A stretch of 64,000 bases of DNA from Paenibacillus allorhizosphaerae (GCF_910594985.1 NZ_CAJVCE010000006.1:1-64000); one strand, 5' to 3'. Shown: positions 8,296-18,143, counted from the first letter of the stretch. Notes: a model not told the origin generated them from the letters alone. Program-made: numbers and translations.

Positions 8296-9606
8296 TCATT
8301 TGCCGCCTTTTTCCGCGCTGACCATTTTGTCGATTTCTTCGTCGGCCTGTCTCAACGCCGTGTTGACATCGAGCTTGCCGCCGACGACTTCTTTAAATTT
8401 CGTCGCGCCGATGCTTTCGGCTTTCGATCTGTACTGCGAAGCGATCGGATAAGCGACGGGGACGCTTTTGAATATGCTGGGCAAATGTTTGTCTTTTAGC
8501 AGCGGATTGTCGCTGCCAAGCGCCTGCTTGACCTGAGTGCTTTTGAGAGGAGATAATCTGGCGATCTTCGATAACGCCAACTGTACTTCTTCCGAAGTAA
8601 TGAGGTCGATGACCTTCACCGCATCCTCATGATGCTTGCTCGTCTTCGTTGCGGTCATGACATATACGCTGGCGTTGCCGTACGTATTCGGTCTTTCCTT
8701 ATAGCTTGGATACTGCGCGATATCCCAGTCCAATCCGTCCTTCTGAGCCGTAGTGAGCTGTGTCAAGATGTTCAGATCCAGCAGAACCGCCAGCGTTTTG
8801 GTTTTCATAAATTGATCTTTCGGCGTTCCCGATATCGCCTCGTTCCCCGGAATGCTGTAAATGGCCTTTCCGAGCTCAAATACCCGCTTCCACTGGTCCG
8901 TATTCATGGTCGCTTTATCGGTCTTCGGATCGACGGCGGCGACTCCGAGCGGCTGCGACATCCAGACCTGGTTGTTCCCCGGATCCAGACCGCGGTATTG
9001 CGTTCCTCCATCCGTACGCGTGACGTTCCGGGCCAGTTCGATGAGCTCCTCCCACGTCATGCCGTCCTTCGGGTAGGGAACGCCAAACTTGTCAAAGATG
9101 CCTTTGTTATAATACATCGCGTGATAGTTGACATTGATCGGAAGGCCGTAAAGCTCTCCTGTTGGCGAAGCGTTCTTCACATCCGTCATGTAATTGTTCT
9201 CGAAACGGCCGAGATCCACGTTGGCCTGTTTGAACAGTGGCGTCATATCGAACAGCAGGTCTCTGTCCTTAAATCCGGCCAAAGCGCCATTAAACGTTAC
9301 GAAAAGGTCCGGGACGGTGCCGGCGGCCAGCAGCGCGTCCAGCGTCGTGCTTCCGCTCTCGGGATTGAAATGGAGCGTAATGTGCGGATATTTCTTTGCC
9401 AAAAATTGTTGCACGACCTTTTGAAATTCTTCATCCATCGTAGCGCCTATTCCACTGCTGGCCACTTCAAGCGTTACCGGGCTGGCGTTGTTCTGAGATC
9501 CCGGTTGATCACCATTGGGCTGGCCGCCTGTTGAGGTTGTGCTGCAGCCGGATGCAATAACACTGCTCAAGAACATGAACGACATCATCGCAATGATTTT
9601 TCGCAT
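8296..9606 (-). CDS. Extracellular sugar-binding lipoprotein (orphan SBP 1)
   Basis: 436 residues, carbohydrate ABC transporter SBP fold. The signal peptide ends in a lipobox (VIASGC, Cys21). At about residue 172 is FDKFGVPYPKDGMTW, and near the C-terminus LDVNTALRQADEEIDK. Both motifs are shared by seven SBPs in this window. It follows the FAD oxidoreductase gene on the same strand (70-bp gap), and a consensus cre site lies in that gap. No permease or ATPase gene is adjacent, so it must use a transporter encoded elsewhere or act as a sensor. The ligand is probably an oligosaccharide but unknown. Confidence 0.88.
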   Translation of the reverse strand: MRKIIAMMSFMFLSSVIASGCSTTSTGGQPNGDQPGSQNNASPVTLEVASSGIGATMDEEFQKVVQQFLAKKYPHITLHFNPESGSTTLDALLAAGTVPDLFVTFNGALAGFKDRDLLFDMTPLFKQANVDLGRFENNYMTDVKNASPTGELYGLPINVNYHAMYYNKGIFDKFGVPYPKDGMTWEELIELARNVTRTDGGTQYRGLDPGNNQVWMSQPLGVAAVDPKTDKATMNTDQWKRVFELGKAIYSIPGNEAISGTPKDQFMKTKTLAVLLDLNILTQLTTAQKDGLDWDIAQYPSYKERPNTYGNASVYVMTATKTSKHHEDAVKVIDLITSEEVQLALSKIARLSPLKSTQVKQALGSDNPLLKDKHLPSIFKSVPVAYPIASQYRSKAESIGATKFKEVVGGKLDVNTALRQADEEIDKMVSAEKGGK

Positions 9607-9622
9607 AAATCGCTTCCCCCAT

Positions 9623-9636
9623 TGATAACGTTTTCA
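9623..9636. promoter_or_regulatory. cre site (CcpA) before orphan SBP 1
   Basis: TGATAACGTTTTCA fits the Bacillus cre consensus TGWNANCGNTNWCA at all positions. It lies 17 bp before the SBP start codon and after the FAD gene, so it could repress or roadblock SBP transcription when preferred sugars are present. Confidence 0.65.
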
Positions 9637-9676
9637 AAATCCTGTACCAAAGCCGGACGGCTTTGGATTTTCTATT

Positions 9677-11500
9677 TTATTCACAACGAATTTCTATGAT
9701 TCTCGCATGATCCAGACCGTTCGTCGCGATGACCTCCAGACGCAATCGGGATACATCCGTAAGCGTTACTTCGAACTCCAGCTGACGCCTGTAGTTATTC
9801 CGTATATGGGCCACTTCGGTGACCGTCCCTCCCGTGTCCGCGAGCAGCTTGAATTCCTTGAGCGTCTCCGGCTGAGGCCCCCACACCACTTTCTCGTACA
9901 CGGAATCCTGATGCGATAGCATCAACTGGCGGTGAAGCCCGGTATCCAGCACTAACGTTATTTTGCGGATAGCTACCGGACGATCCCAGCGCAGCTCCAG
10001 CCACGGCTTCTCATCCGCCGGTGCGGACATCCAGCGGTGAAGGCCGGGCTCCGTTAGCTCAGGCCGAACGCCGCGCGGTCCATGCACGGTGCGGGTATGG
10101 CGGTCGACGATTTGCGACGCCTCGCCGCCCTCCTGCTCGGAAGAGGCGGTAATTTGCGCTTCGGCAGCCAGGTTGCGGTCGGCGAGCAGCCGTCCGGGCA
10201 AGTAGGCGCCCTGCCTGAGCAGCTGTTGCTGCGCCAGCTGCACCATCTCTCGGTCGCGCCATGCCTCTTGCAGCGGCTTCCCGCCAGTCACTGCGGTTGC
10301 GGCGAACGTGCCGAGCCCTTCGCCGATGACGGCGCAGGTCGCCATTACCCGCGTGCTGGAGAAAGCGATGTGCGTAGCCGACATGTTCCTGCCCGCAAAC
10401 ATCAGGTTGGCGATATTCGCGCTAATTAACGAGCGCAGTGGAACGCCGTACATGTAAGGCGTATATGGCTGGTTGCACGGATGCGTATCTTTCGCATCGA
10501 TGCCGCCGGGCGGATGCGTATCCATCGACCAGCCGCCGTAGGCGATCACGTCGTCAAAATCGACCGCCTTCTCCAGGTCGTTCTGTGTCAGCACATGATG
10601 CCCGATAAACCGGCGCGATTCCCGCTTGCCCGGCAAAAAGCCGAACCAATCCAGCGCCCAGTTTTCCGACTCCGGGTGGTGTCCGCTGTTTTTGATATGA
10701 TCCCAGACGCCCATCAATATCGACAGCAGCTCGTCACGGATCGCTTCGTTATCCTTGATCGTATCCAGCATACCGCCGAATTCAATCCACCAATAGCCGT
10801 ATTCCCAGGACCGGTGTCCGCGAAACTTCAGGTCCTCTTCGCTAAACTTGCGAGCCCACGGCGGAGCGGTAAAAGGCATCGGTTTGCCCATATTTTTGGC
10901 CGTGAACAGCAAGGAAGATCCCAGCCGGTACGCATCCCGAATCGCCTCGGCCGCAGACTCGCCGTATTCCTCGGCCGCTTCCCTTCCTGTCGTATACCGC
11001 GCGCCGGCCTCAAAGCCAAGCCTGCCGTCGCCCGTGCAATCGGCAAAAATATCCGCCTCGATTTCGAAATGATCTTCCGTGCTTTCCCGATTGGCATACA
11101 CCCCTGCGATCCGGTCGCCGTCCATGTTCACCCCGACGACGGTCGTATTGAGCATGAGCGTCAGATTCGGCTCGGCCCGGCATTTCTCATATAAAATAAG
11201 GTCCAGCATGCTGGCGCTTCGCTGCGGATTGCGGACCGCGCATTCCAAGGCAATTTCTTCGATAATCCCGCTCTCCCTCGCTTCGGTCTGCAGCTCCTTG
11301 CCTCTCGGCGAGGCTCCGCAAATATGCATGCGGATTTCCGAAGACGCGTTCCCTCCCAATACGGGACGGTCTTGACATAAAATAACGGCCGCTCCGTTTC
11401 TGGCTGCAGCCAGCGCAGCCGCCACGCCGGTCATCCCGCCTCCTGCGATGAATACTTGCGTTTGAAGCTTGGTTCTGCTGCATATTATCTCGTTACTCAC
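9677..11500 (-). CDS. FAD-dependent oxidoreductase with C-terminal carbohydrate-binding-like domain
   Basis: 607 residues. The N-terminus has a Rossmann FAD-binding motif ([21 protein letters not shown]), followed by [19 protein letters not shown], typical of the FAD_oxidored family (PF12831) found in polysaccharide-use loci. The second FAD-contact region includes GVYANR and [19 protein letters not shown]. The last ~170 residues look like a beta-sandwich, with ASQIVDR and a final [20 protein letters not shown], reminiscent of F5/8-type modules. There is no signal peptide, so it is cytosolic. The start is GTG after AAGGAGG. It is transcribed ahead of SBP 1 and divergently from an AraC gene, which probably controls it. 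The substrate is unknown. Confidence 0.8.
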   Translation of the reverse strand: MSNEIICSRTKLQTQVFIAGGGMTGVAAALAAARNGAAVILCQDRPVLGGNASSEIRMHICGASPRGKELQTEARESGIIEEIALECAVRNPQRSASMLDLILYEKCRAEPNLTLMLNTTVVGVNMDGDRIAGVYANRESTEDHFEIEADIFADCTGDGRLGFEAGARYTTGREAAEEYGESAAEAIRDAYRLGSSLLFTAKNMGKPMPFTAPPWARKFSEEDLKFRGHRSWEYGYWWIEFGGMLDTIKDNEAIRDELLSILMGVWDHIKNSGHHPESENWALDWFGFLPGKRESRRFIGHHVLTQNDLEKAVDFDDVIAYGGWSMDTHPPGGIDAKDTHPCNQPYTPYMYGVPLRSLISANIANLMFAGRNMSATHIAFSSTRVMATCAVIGEGLGTFAATAVTGGKPLQEAWRDREMVQLAQQQLLRQGAYLPGRLLADRNLAAEAQITASSEQEGGEASQIVDRHTRTVHGPRGVRPELTEPGLHRWMSAPADEKPWLELRWDRPVAIRKITLVLDTGLHRQLMLSHQDSVYEKVVWGPQPETLKEFKLLADTGGTVTEVAHIRNNYRRQLEFEVTLTDVSRLRLEVIATNGLDHARIIEIRCE

Positions 11501-11635
11501 TCCAGCTCCTCCTTCATGATCATCTTTATTTTTATCCTATCGGAACTGTCCCTCTGTTGAAATGCCATTTTTTAAGCTACACTATATACAAAATTAAACA
11601 GAGTCTTCACGATCTGTGCGAAAGGACGAACGAAA

Positions 11636-12466
11636 ATGAAAGCGTATGCATCAAGCGACTTCTTTCCTCGTCTGCATTCCTCTTATTATTGGAAGCGCAA
11701 AGAAAAATTCAAATTCTACGAAGACACTTACACCGAATGGATCGTCATTGCGGTAGAAGACGGATCATTCTATTATGAGCTCGACGGGAAGTCGGGAACG
11801 GCAACGCTAGGCGATCTGTTCATCTGTCCGCCGCATTTGACGTTTCGCCGTGTCGTCGTAACGCCGCTCACGTTTTTCTTCCTTCGGCTCAGTTGGGAAT
11901 GGATTTTGCCCAGCGAACCCACTGCCGATGAACTGCGAGAGCTGCCAAACGGCATAATAAGCATCCGGGACACGGCTCGCCTTACCGCCGACTACGCGGT
12001 TATGAAGCAGGCAGAGGCGCTGGATCATGACCGGAAAATACGGATTCAAAATCATTACTTGCGCGATATTTGGTTGAAATATAGCTGCGAATCCGGCGAA
12101 GAATCGTGGATGGCCGACCTGGAACAGACTGCCGGCCGCAATGCCGACCCGCTCATGGAAAAAGCAGCTCTTCTTATCCAAAAATATGCCTTCCAAAAGC
12201 TGGACCTGAAACAAATCGCCAGCGAGCTCAACCTGAGTCCTGTACGGTTGACGCAAAAATTTAAAGGCGATTTCGGCGTCACGCCGATCCATTACCTTAC
12301 GTCGCTCCGGTTAAAGAAGGCTACGACGCTTCTGACCGAGACGAATTTGACGTTGGAGCAAATTGCCGAAAGCATCGGCTACCAGAACGGGTTTTACTTA
12401 AACCGCGTGTTCAAAAACCAAATGAAGATGACGCCAGCCAAATTCAGGGAAATGAACCGGGTTTAA
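11636..12466 (+). CDS. AraC family transcriptional regulator
   Basis: 276 residues. The N-terminal sensor half is beta-rich (TEWIVIAVEDGSFYYELDG, ATLGDLFICPPH). The C-terminal half has the paired helix-turn-helix region, with LDLKQIASELNLSPVRLTQKFK and LTLEQIAESIGYQNGFYLNRVFK, ending TPAKFREMN. It is divergent from the FAD oxidoreductase-SBP operon with a 135-bp shared control region, the usual arrangement for a local activator. The region holds a TTGAAA and a TATATA element facing this gene. Confidence 0.85.
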   Translation: MKAYASSDFFPRLHSSYYWKRKEKFKFYEDTYTEWIVIAVEDGSFYYELDGKSGTATLGDLFICPPHLTFRRVVVTPLTFFFLRLSWEWILPSEPTADELRELPNGIISIRDTARLTADYAVMKQAEALDHDRKIRIQNHYLRDIWLKYSCESGEESWMADLEQTAGRNADPLMEKAALLIQKYAFQKLDLKQIASELNLSPVRLTQKFKGDFGVTPIHYLTSLRLKKATTLLTETNLTLEQIAESIGYQNGFYLNRVFKNQMKMTPAKFREMNRV

Positions 12467-12641
12467 CCGTTCGCCCATAATGTCCGGCTAAGAAAAAAAA
12501 CGGCGGAAGATTACCGCGTGCTAACCCACGCATCGACGACGATTTTCTCCATGAATCCTTAGTTATCTGCTGTGCTCTGCTCTGTATTTCTCCGCTCGTG
12601 TTTATTAACTACAGTGATATGCTCGCGGCTCAGTAGCGGAA

Positions 12642-12694
12642 AATGAACGAATAGTGGTCCGAGGCAAAATGAACTAATAGTGGGTCTGAGGCAA
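12642..12694. repeat. Tandem duplication, unit of 26-27 bp
   Basis: Unit 1 (12642-12667) begins AATGAACGAATAGTGG; unit 2 (12668-12694) begins AATGAACTAATAGTGGG; both end GAGGCAA. About 24 of 26 bases match. The lack of any gene and the divergence between the units suggest a small intergenic repeat family. Confidence 0.65.
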
Positions 12695-12728
12695 TTGTTT
12701 TCCGATGAAATGATAGTTTATAGGCCAA

Positions 12729-12790
12729 TAATAGGCCAAACCGAACTATTCAGAGCAATCCCCCTCCGAATTATTTGGTTTGGCCTGTTA
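12729..12790. repeat. Long imperfect hairpin, 27-bp arms
   Basis: Arms 12729-12755 and 12764-12790 pair at 22 of 27 positions around an 8-base loop (CAATCCCC). The core AGGCCAAACC / GGTTTGGCCT is perfect. No T-tract follows, so it is not a standard terminator. It could be a REP or MITE-like element or a structured RNA. Confidence 0.6.
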
Positions 12791-12941
12791 CAATCAATTT
12801 CTTTATATTTTCGAATGAAAATAATAGCTCTGCCCCAATAAATAATTGGTATTCCCAAACTGCATAGCAGCGGGCCTAGACCTGTAAGAGAAACTTCTGA
12901 ATCGAAGCTTTTTACTTAACCGAACGCTTCTTGCAAAGTAC

Positions 12942-12980
12942 AAAAAAAGCGCTCCGGTTCATCATGAACGAGAGCGCTTT
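12942..12980 (-). terminator. Terminator of the nagA operon
   Basis: On the minus strand, AAAGCGCT (12973-12980) pairs with AGCGCTTT (12946-12953), with extra inner pairing GTTCATGATGAAC, followed by seven T residues (12942-12948). It lies 47 bp after the nagA stop. Confidence 0.85.
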
Positions 12981-13026
12981 ACGGATGGCCCTAACCTGGC
13001 CGCCATTATTTATATATACGTTCATT

Positions 13027-14178
13027 TCAAAGCAATGCTTCGCCATTCTTGTACGTCTGTACGAGTTGGACACGATCCCCGTCGCGGCGGAAAAGCACCA
13101 GATCGGCCGGAGCGCCTTCGGCCAGTCCTCCGGCTTGCGGCAAGCCCATGAAGGAGGCGGGGCGAATCGACGCCATGTCCCAAGCGTCGGGCAAGCTGCA
13201 CAGGCCGCCGGCGACAAGCCGTTCAATCCCCCACAGCAGCATTTGCGCGGAACCGGCAAGAATGGCCGGCTGTTCTGCCAAGTACAGCTTGCCCTCCGGA
13301 GACTTGACGACCTTGCCGCCGATATTGGTCTCATAGGATCCCGGCGGCATGCCGCTTAGCGATACGGCGTCGCTGACGAGCATCGCTTTGTCGCCCTTGG
13401 CCCGCAGTGCCACCTGGATAAAGGCAGGCGGCAGATGAAACCCGTCCGCGATCAGGCAGGCGGACAAGGCGTCTGCGGCCAGCTGATCCCAGATGTAATT
13501 CGGGTGCCTCGGCAGCACGGGATGCGCGCCATTGCCGAGATGAGTGGACATGCGGGCGCCGGCGCGCACGGCTTCACGAATTTGCTCCGCCGATGCTTTC
13601 GTATGGCCGATCGATACCGCCACGCCGCTTGCGGCGCATTTCTCGATAAACCCGGGCGCTTCCGGCCATTCCGGAGATACGGTGATAATTTTGATGCGGC
13701 CTTCGGCCGCTTCCTGCCAGCGCCGGAATAGCTCCCACTCCGGCGGGCGTACGAACGTTTGGTCATGCGCGCCGCGAGGTCCGTCCTCCGGCGAAATGAA
13801 CGGCCCCTCGACGTGGATGCCGGCAATGCAGCGGTCCGCTTCGGCATGCCGCCTGCAAGCCCTTGCAATCGTGGCCACGGCCTCCCGGATCGCTTCGGGC
13901 GCATTGGTAATAACCGTCGGGTAATACGATGTTACGCCCTCCGACCAAAGGTCCCTTGTGACGTCGCGAACCATCGCTTCGTCAAACGGCAGCGTGTTGA
14001 AGTCGCGGCCGCGGAATCCGTTAATTTGCAAATCGGTCAAGCCCGGCGCAAGCCAGGCCAGCTCCGCTTCGCGGCGCTCGGATACGCGAATTTGCGCAAC
14101 GCCCCCGTCTTCGATTTTCACGGCAATCGGTTCACCCGTACGGTAATGTCGTCCCTCGATCCAATCATACCGGCTCAT
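13027..14178 (-). CDS. nagA: N-acetylglucosamine-6-phosphate deacetylase
   Basis: About 383 residues from the ATG at 14178 (the frame is open to 14199). It is an amidohydrolase-fold enzyme that removes acetate from GlcNAc-6-phosphate in the cytosol. Visible motifs: metal ligand Glu in HVEGPFISPEDG (~residue 115), VSIGHTKAS, MSTHLGNGAHPVLPRH (more usual NagA proteins have THLFNAM), LIADGFHLPP, and catalytic Asp in LVSDAVSLSG. It is the last gene of a minus-strand polysaccharide locus. Its ribosome site is embedded in the end of the upstream Gfo/Idh gene. The altered THLGNGAH segment leaves room for a related N-acetyl-hexosamine phosphate as substrate. Confidence 0.88.
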   Translation of the reverse strand: MSRYDWIEGRHYRTGEPIAVKIEDGGVAQIRVSERREAELAWLAPGLTDLQINGFRGRDFNTLPFDEAMVRDVTRDLWSEGVTSYYPTVITNAPEAIREAVATIARACRRHAEADRCIAGIHVEGPFISPEDGPRGAHDQTFVRPPEWELFRRWQEAAEGRIKIITVSPEWPEAPGFIEKCAASGVAVSIGHTKASAEQIREAVRAGARMSTHLGNGAHPVLPRHPNYIWDQLAADALSACLIADGFHLPPAFIQVALRAKGDKAMLVSDAVSLSGMPPGSYETNIGGKVVKSPEGKLYLAEQPAILAGSAQMLLWGIERLVAGGLCSLPDAWDMASIRPASFMGLPQAGGLAEGAPADLVLFRRDGDRVQLVQTYKNGEALL

Positions 14179-14185
14179 GATACGA

Positions 14186-15187
14186 TCACGCTCCCCCATA
14201 GGAAATAGCCACTTCCGATTTCAGCTCGTGCGAGCGATATATTCCCTCCAGTACCGCAATGATGTCTCTGGAATAAGCCATCGAGCAATCCGGCTCGCGC
14301 TCCTGTTCGATGCTTGCCAGCAGCTCGCGGTATTGCAAAACAAAGGGAGCCGCTTCGCGCGGAACGGGGATTTGCTCGTACCGGCCGTTGCGGCTGATCC
14401 AGACGCCTTGGCCCGGAACGATCTTCATCATCGCTTCCGTGAAAACAAGCTCAAGTTCGTTCCTCTGCACGCCGCCGTAACCGGATTGTGCTAAGGTGGA
14501 AGGGACGCCCGACTCATTCTCAAGGAACACGACTCCGCTGCCTTCCACATCGCCTACCGATCCGTAGTGGCTCATCAATGCCCGAACCTTAGCGATCTTC
14601 GCGCTGCCGAGCCACATGATCCGATCGACGGAATGCGATCCCAGATTAAACAGGATGCCGCCTCCCGAGCGCTGCTTGTCAAGAAACCAGGCGGGCCGTT
14701 CCGCTGTGTAGTAAGCGGTATGGCGCGTATCATTCATCATGACGAGCTTTCCCAAGCGGTACGCTTCGTCTGCGATGATTTTTTTTGCCAGCATGTTCTC
14801 CGCAATGAAATGCTGCGTATGGCCGACCATGAGCCGAACGTTACTACGCCGCACGGCTGCCATCATCTCGTCGCACTGCTCCACAGTCAGCGCCATCGGC
14901 TTCTCCAGCAGCACATGACAGCCTGCTTCGGCGCAAAATACCGCCGCTTCCTTATGCAAATGATGCGGCAGCGTAATGACGGCGATATCCGGCTTCTCCC
15001 GCAGCACCATTTCGCGATAATCCGCATATGCGTTCATGCCGGCCGTCGCTCCCGCCAGCCCTTCCGCGCGGTCGGTCCGGATATCTGCAACCGCGGCAAG
15101 CCTCAGCCGTTCCGGCAGCTCCTTCATCGCCTTCACATGGCCTGCCGCATTATGGCCCGCACCTGCGACCACTACCTTGAAAGTCAT
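14186..15187 (-). CDS. Gfo/Idh/MocA family NAD(P)-dependent oxidoreductase
   Basis: 333 residues. The N-terminal Rossmann motif is VVVAGAGHNAAGHVKAM. The family signature Lys lies in LLEKPMALTVEQ (~residue 95), and the dimer-forming beta-sheet domain includes GGGILFNLGSHSVDRIMWL. Members oxidise or epimerise sugars or sugar acids using bound NAD(P). It sits between an SBP gene (downstream end at 15239) and nagA, with only 8 bp to the nagA start, so it is co-transcribed. The sugar is unknown; by context, a galacturonate- or hexosamine-derived unit is possible. Confidence 0.85.
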   Translation of the reverse strand: MTFKVVVAGAGHNAAGHVKAMKELPERLRLAAVADIRTDRAEGLAGATAGMNAYADYREMVLREKPDIAVITLPHHLHKEAAVFCAEAGCHVLLEKPMALTVEQCDEMMAAVRRSNVRLMVGHTQHFIAENMLAKKIIADEAYRLGKLVMMNDTRHTAYYTAERPAWFLDKQRSGGGILFNLGSHSVDRIMWLGSAKIAKVRALMSHYGSVGDVEGSGVVFLENESGVPSTLAQSGYGGVQRNELELVFTEAMMKIVPGQGVWISRNGRYEQIPVPREAAPFVLQYRELLASIEQEREPDCSMAYSRDIIAVLEGIYRSHELKSEVAISYGGA

Positions 15188-15238
15188 ACGGCTCCTCGCT
15201 TTCTTCTGCTCTGCGTTTCCCGGTTCATTCCGGCCGGG

Positions 15239-16555
15239 CTACTTCAGTTTTAACTCCATGATGCTCTTGTTCGCTTCGTCTTCGGCCGTGCGCAGCGCCG
15301 TATTGATGTCGATCTCCTGCTTCGCCAACGGGACAAGCTTGTTCGTCAAAATTTTCTCGATGCTGACGTCATAGATCGTTTTGGGAGAAATCGGCGCAAA
15401 CTTGTTGTGGAAGACGGCGTTGAAATTTTTGTCTTTGAACTGCGTATCCTGACCGAGCAGCTTCTTGATCGATTCATTGTTCAGCACCGGCATCGTTCCT
15501 TTGCGGGCCATTTCCGTCTGGTATTCGTCCGAGCCCAGAAATTTGATGACCTCCATGGCGGCTTCCTTATTTTTGCTCATTGCCGTCACGCTGAAATAGG
15601 TCGGATACGCTTGCGAGCCGATGCCGGGCATTTCGCTGAACGTAGGCAGCGAAACCATATCCCAATTCAGTGGGGCGATTTCATCCGGTACGGTAAAGGG
15701 CATTGAAGACAAAAATACGAACATGGCCATGTATTGTTCCTTCAGCAAGGCTTCCCGGTACGGCAGCTTGTTTTTCAGCTCGATGATTTTCGCTTTGTAT
15801 CCTTCATCCGCCGCCGGCTCGATGATCGTCTTCTGCAGCAGTTTTTTCCACGGGTCCCGATTGACGGTCGGTGTATCTTTACCCGGTTCGACATAAGGCA
15901 AGGAGAATTGATTCATTCGGAACAAATGGGTAGGCGATACGGTCAAGCCAAGATACTGCTTGCCGTCTTCCGTGCGCGTCAGTTTGCCCGCCAAAGCGAG
16001 CGTTTCGTCCCAGGTCATGCCGTCCTTCGGATACGGTACACCGAATTTATCGAATATCGCTTTATTGTAAAAGAGTACCAGATTGCTATTGTATACGGGC
16101 AAGCCGTACATTTTCCCGCCGGAAATTTGCTTCATCGCATCGATCAGCGTAGGTTCATACCGGTTGACATCGACGCCGCTTTTTTTCATCAGATCGGTCA
16201 TGTCGTATTCCATCTGATATTTCAACAAGCCGTCCGAGAAATTGCCGATCGAGTCGAAGTAGATATCGATGACTTGCCCTGCGGTGATCAATTCGGGCAG
16301 CGTCGTGCCTTGCTGGCTGCGAATATATTTAATCGTATAGTGAGGGAACTTTTTGCGGATCGGATTTCCGATTCGTTCGTTGAAGCCTTCCTCCGAGTCG
16401 CCTGCCATCATAAAGAAAGTGAGCTCGGCCGGTTTGGATAAATCGACGCTCTCCTTCGGCTTCTCCGCTACCTTGTCCCCGCCGCCCGATTGACATGCCG
16501 TAACAAATGACAAGAGTGCTGCACCGGTAAGGACGACCAAACGTTTTGTTTTCAA
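15239..16555 (-). CDS. Extracellular sugar-binding lipoprotein (orphan SBP 2)
   Basis: 438 residues with lipobox VTAC near residue 21, FDKFGVPYPKDGMTW in the middle and IDINTALRTAEDEANK at the C-terminus. The start is TTG after GGGGAGG. It lies between the PL10 pectate lyase and Gfo/Idh genes on the same strand, with no permease nearby. By position it should bind oligogalacturonides or another product of the lyase and esterase encoded upstream. Confidence 0.88.
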   Translation of the reverse strand: MKTKRLVVLTGAALLSFVTACQSGGGDKVAEKPKESVDLSKPAELTFFMMAGDSEEGFNERIGNPIRKKFPHYTIKYIRSQQGTTLPELITAGQVIDIYFDSIGNFSDGLLKYQMEYDMTDLMKKSGVDVNRYEPTLIDAMKQISGGKMYGLPVYNSNLVLFYNKAIFDKFGVPYPKDGMTWDETLALAGKLTRTEDGKQYLGLTVSPTHLFRMNQFSLPYVEPGKDTPTVNRDPWKKLLQKTIIEPAADEGYKAKIIELKNKLPYREALLKEQYMAMFVFLSSMPFTVPDEIAPLNWDMVSLPTFSEMPGIGSQAYPTYFSVTAMSKNKEAAMEVIKFLGSDEYQTEMARKGTMPVLNNESIKKLLGQDTQFKDKNFNAVFHNKFAPISPKTIYDVSIEKILTNKLVPLAKQEIDINTALRTAEDEANKSIMELKLK

Positions 16556-16628
16556 TGCGGTTGCCTCCCCTTATATTTATCATTGCTCAATTTCATCGCA
16601 GACTCGACATCAGATGTTGGGTTTCAGA

Positions 16629-18143
16629 CTATGGTTGCGCAAAGACTCCGGCAATCTTGACCAGTTGCCCGGACGACAGCGGTTCGTTCGATTCGGAAAG
16701 CGACTGGCTGCCGACGATTCTTACGTATGCCCGGTTTTCGTAATATCCGGTCGTTCCGGCCGTCTGCAGCAGCGCCGCTGGCCACGTTCCGCCCCAGCTG
16801 TAGCCGTTTCTCCGTTCGTCCTCAATGTCCGGCAGATTGTGCTTGATCACACCGTCTCGCCCGGAAAACACGGGAAGGTTCGTCCCGATCTCGTAAAACC
16901 GGTACCAGGTCGAGCTGTTCGCATCCGCAACGAAATTCGAGCCCGTCGGCGTCTTCGTATCGTACTTCTTACCTTTCACGCGCGCCTCCTCCAGCCAGGT
17001 CAACGCCCCTTGCACCGCTTTCGCCACGTTCTCGGGCGGATTCGGCAGCGACATTAGGTAGGTGACGACCGCCGCGGTTTCCGCGCTGTAGATGGAAGGA
17101 TGCTCGTAAGGCCGGCCTTGCCGAGGCTCATACGTTACCGGATCGTGCTGCCCGCACCAGCCGGTGAGCTTGCCGTCGGCAACGATTTGCGACTTCACGA
17201 TAAAATCGAGCCCCCGTTCAAGCGCAGCACCGACTTTGCTTCGCACCGTTCCGTCGACGATATCCGTATCGAACGGATATTTCGCCTCTGCAACGAGGCG
17301 CAGCACTTCCATGACCCGCGTCATGGCGTAATCATTAAAAGTAACCTCGTCGGAATAGTTGCCTCTGGCCGGATACACTTGAGGCCAGCCTCCGCTTTCA
17401 TACTGCATCTTCAGCAAAAAGCCAACCGCCTTTTGCACGGCTTGTTTATATTTGTCGTCTTTCGTTTGGTCGTACATGATCGACAGGAATATCATCTCGT
17501 TCGTAGTCGCGCCGTTATCGATCTCGCCGATCTCCACCCCGGATTTCGTCATCAGATCGCTGCGCTTTTCCGTTCCGTTCCACGGACGGGCGTACGCTTC
17601 CTGCATGTTTTTGTACCATCCGCCATGTTCCATCTGCCAGGTCAGCAGATTGTCGGCCTGCTTCACGTCAGCCTCCCTGATGCCCGTGTAGTATTTGGCG
17701 GTCAGCAGTTTGACCTTTTTCGGGTCGCGGCTTTCCTGCACGACCAGCGACCCGTCTGGATTGAATCGGTCCTTGACCGTGAATACCGCGACGGTCTGAT
17801 TCCGGTCGTTCGTACGGGTCTGCACGTTCTCCACCGCAAGGAATCGGGTGAGCTTCGGATTCAGCTCGTACCAGGACCCGGTGGCGGCGACGAGCTTCAG
17901 ATCCTCCGCAACGAACGGATTCAGCTTTTCGCTGAATGTTATTTCGACGATGTTCGCCCCGGCCGTTTCCGCCTTTACGATCACGGGTGAATTTGTCTGC
18001 GCTGCGCCGCTTGCCGCCGATTTCGATTCAAGGGAAGACGCTTGTCGACAAGCCGTTAACGAAATTATAGCGCCGCTTATCAACAGCCCGATAAGGAATG
18101 CGTTTTTGAGCGCGAACGCGATGCTTGGATTCCGTTGTACCAT
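16629..18143 (-). CDS. pelA: Pectate lyase, polysaccharide lyase family 10, lipoprotein
   Basis: 504 residues. The N-terminal signal ends in a lipobox (SLTAC), so the enzyme is probably anchored outside the membrane. After a ~130-residue beta-rich domain comes the PL10 catalytic (alpha/alpha) toroid: LLTWQMEHGGWYKNM, GEIDNGATTNEMIFL, ESGGWPQVYPARGNYSD, TFNDYAMTRVMEVL, LTGWCGQHDPVTYEP and NGYSWGGTWPAALL are family hallmarks. It cleaves polygalacturonate by beta-elimination, giving unsaturated oligomers. It follows the rhamnogalacturonan acetylesterase gene and precedes SBP 2. The gene symbol is used in the PelA-family sense only. Confidence 0.92.
   Translation of the reverse strand: MVQRNPSIAFALKNAFLIGLLISGAIISLTACRQASSLESKSAASGAAQTNSPVIVKAETAGANIVEITFSEKLNPFVAEDLKLVAATGSWYELNPKLTRFLAVENVQTRTNDRNQTVAVFTVKDRFNPDGSLVVQESRDPKKVKLLTAKYYTGIREADVKQADNLLTWQMEHGGWYKNMQEAYARPWNGTEKRSDLMTKSGVEIGEIDNGATTNEMIFLSIMYDQTKDDKYKQAVQKAVGFLLKMQYESGGWPQVYPARGNYSDEVTFNDYAMTRVMEVLRLVAEAKYPFDTDIVDGTVRSKVGAALERGLDFIVKSQIVADGKLTGWCGQHDPVTYEPRQGRPYEHPSIYSAETAAVVTYLMSLPNPPENVAKAVQGALTWLEEARVKGKKYDTKTPTGSNFVADANSSTWYRFYEIGTNLPVFSGRDGVIKHNLPDIEDERRNGYSWGGTWPAALLQTAGTTGYYENRAYVRIVGSQSLSESNEPLSSGQLVKIAGVFAQP

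Larger units (their letters stand above)
12467..13026. other. 560-bp gene-poor stretch between convergent genes
   Basis: No plausible gene on either strand. It holds a 26/27-bp tandem duplication (12642-12694), a long imperfect hairpin (12729-12790) and the nagA terminator (12942-12980), each listed separately. The rest shows nothing recognisable. Confidence 0.6.

Noticed and set aside
12912..13334. A 140-residue reading frame on the minus strand overlapping the end of nagA
   Set aside because: It is a shadow of nagA in another frame, covers the nagA terminator, and has no recognisable protein or ribosome site.
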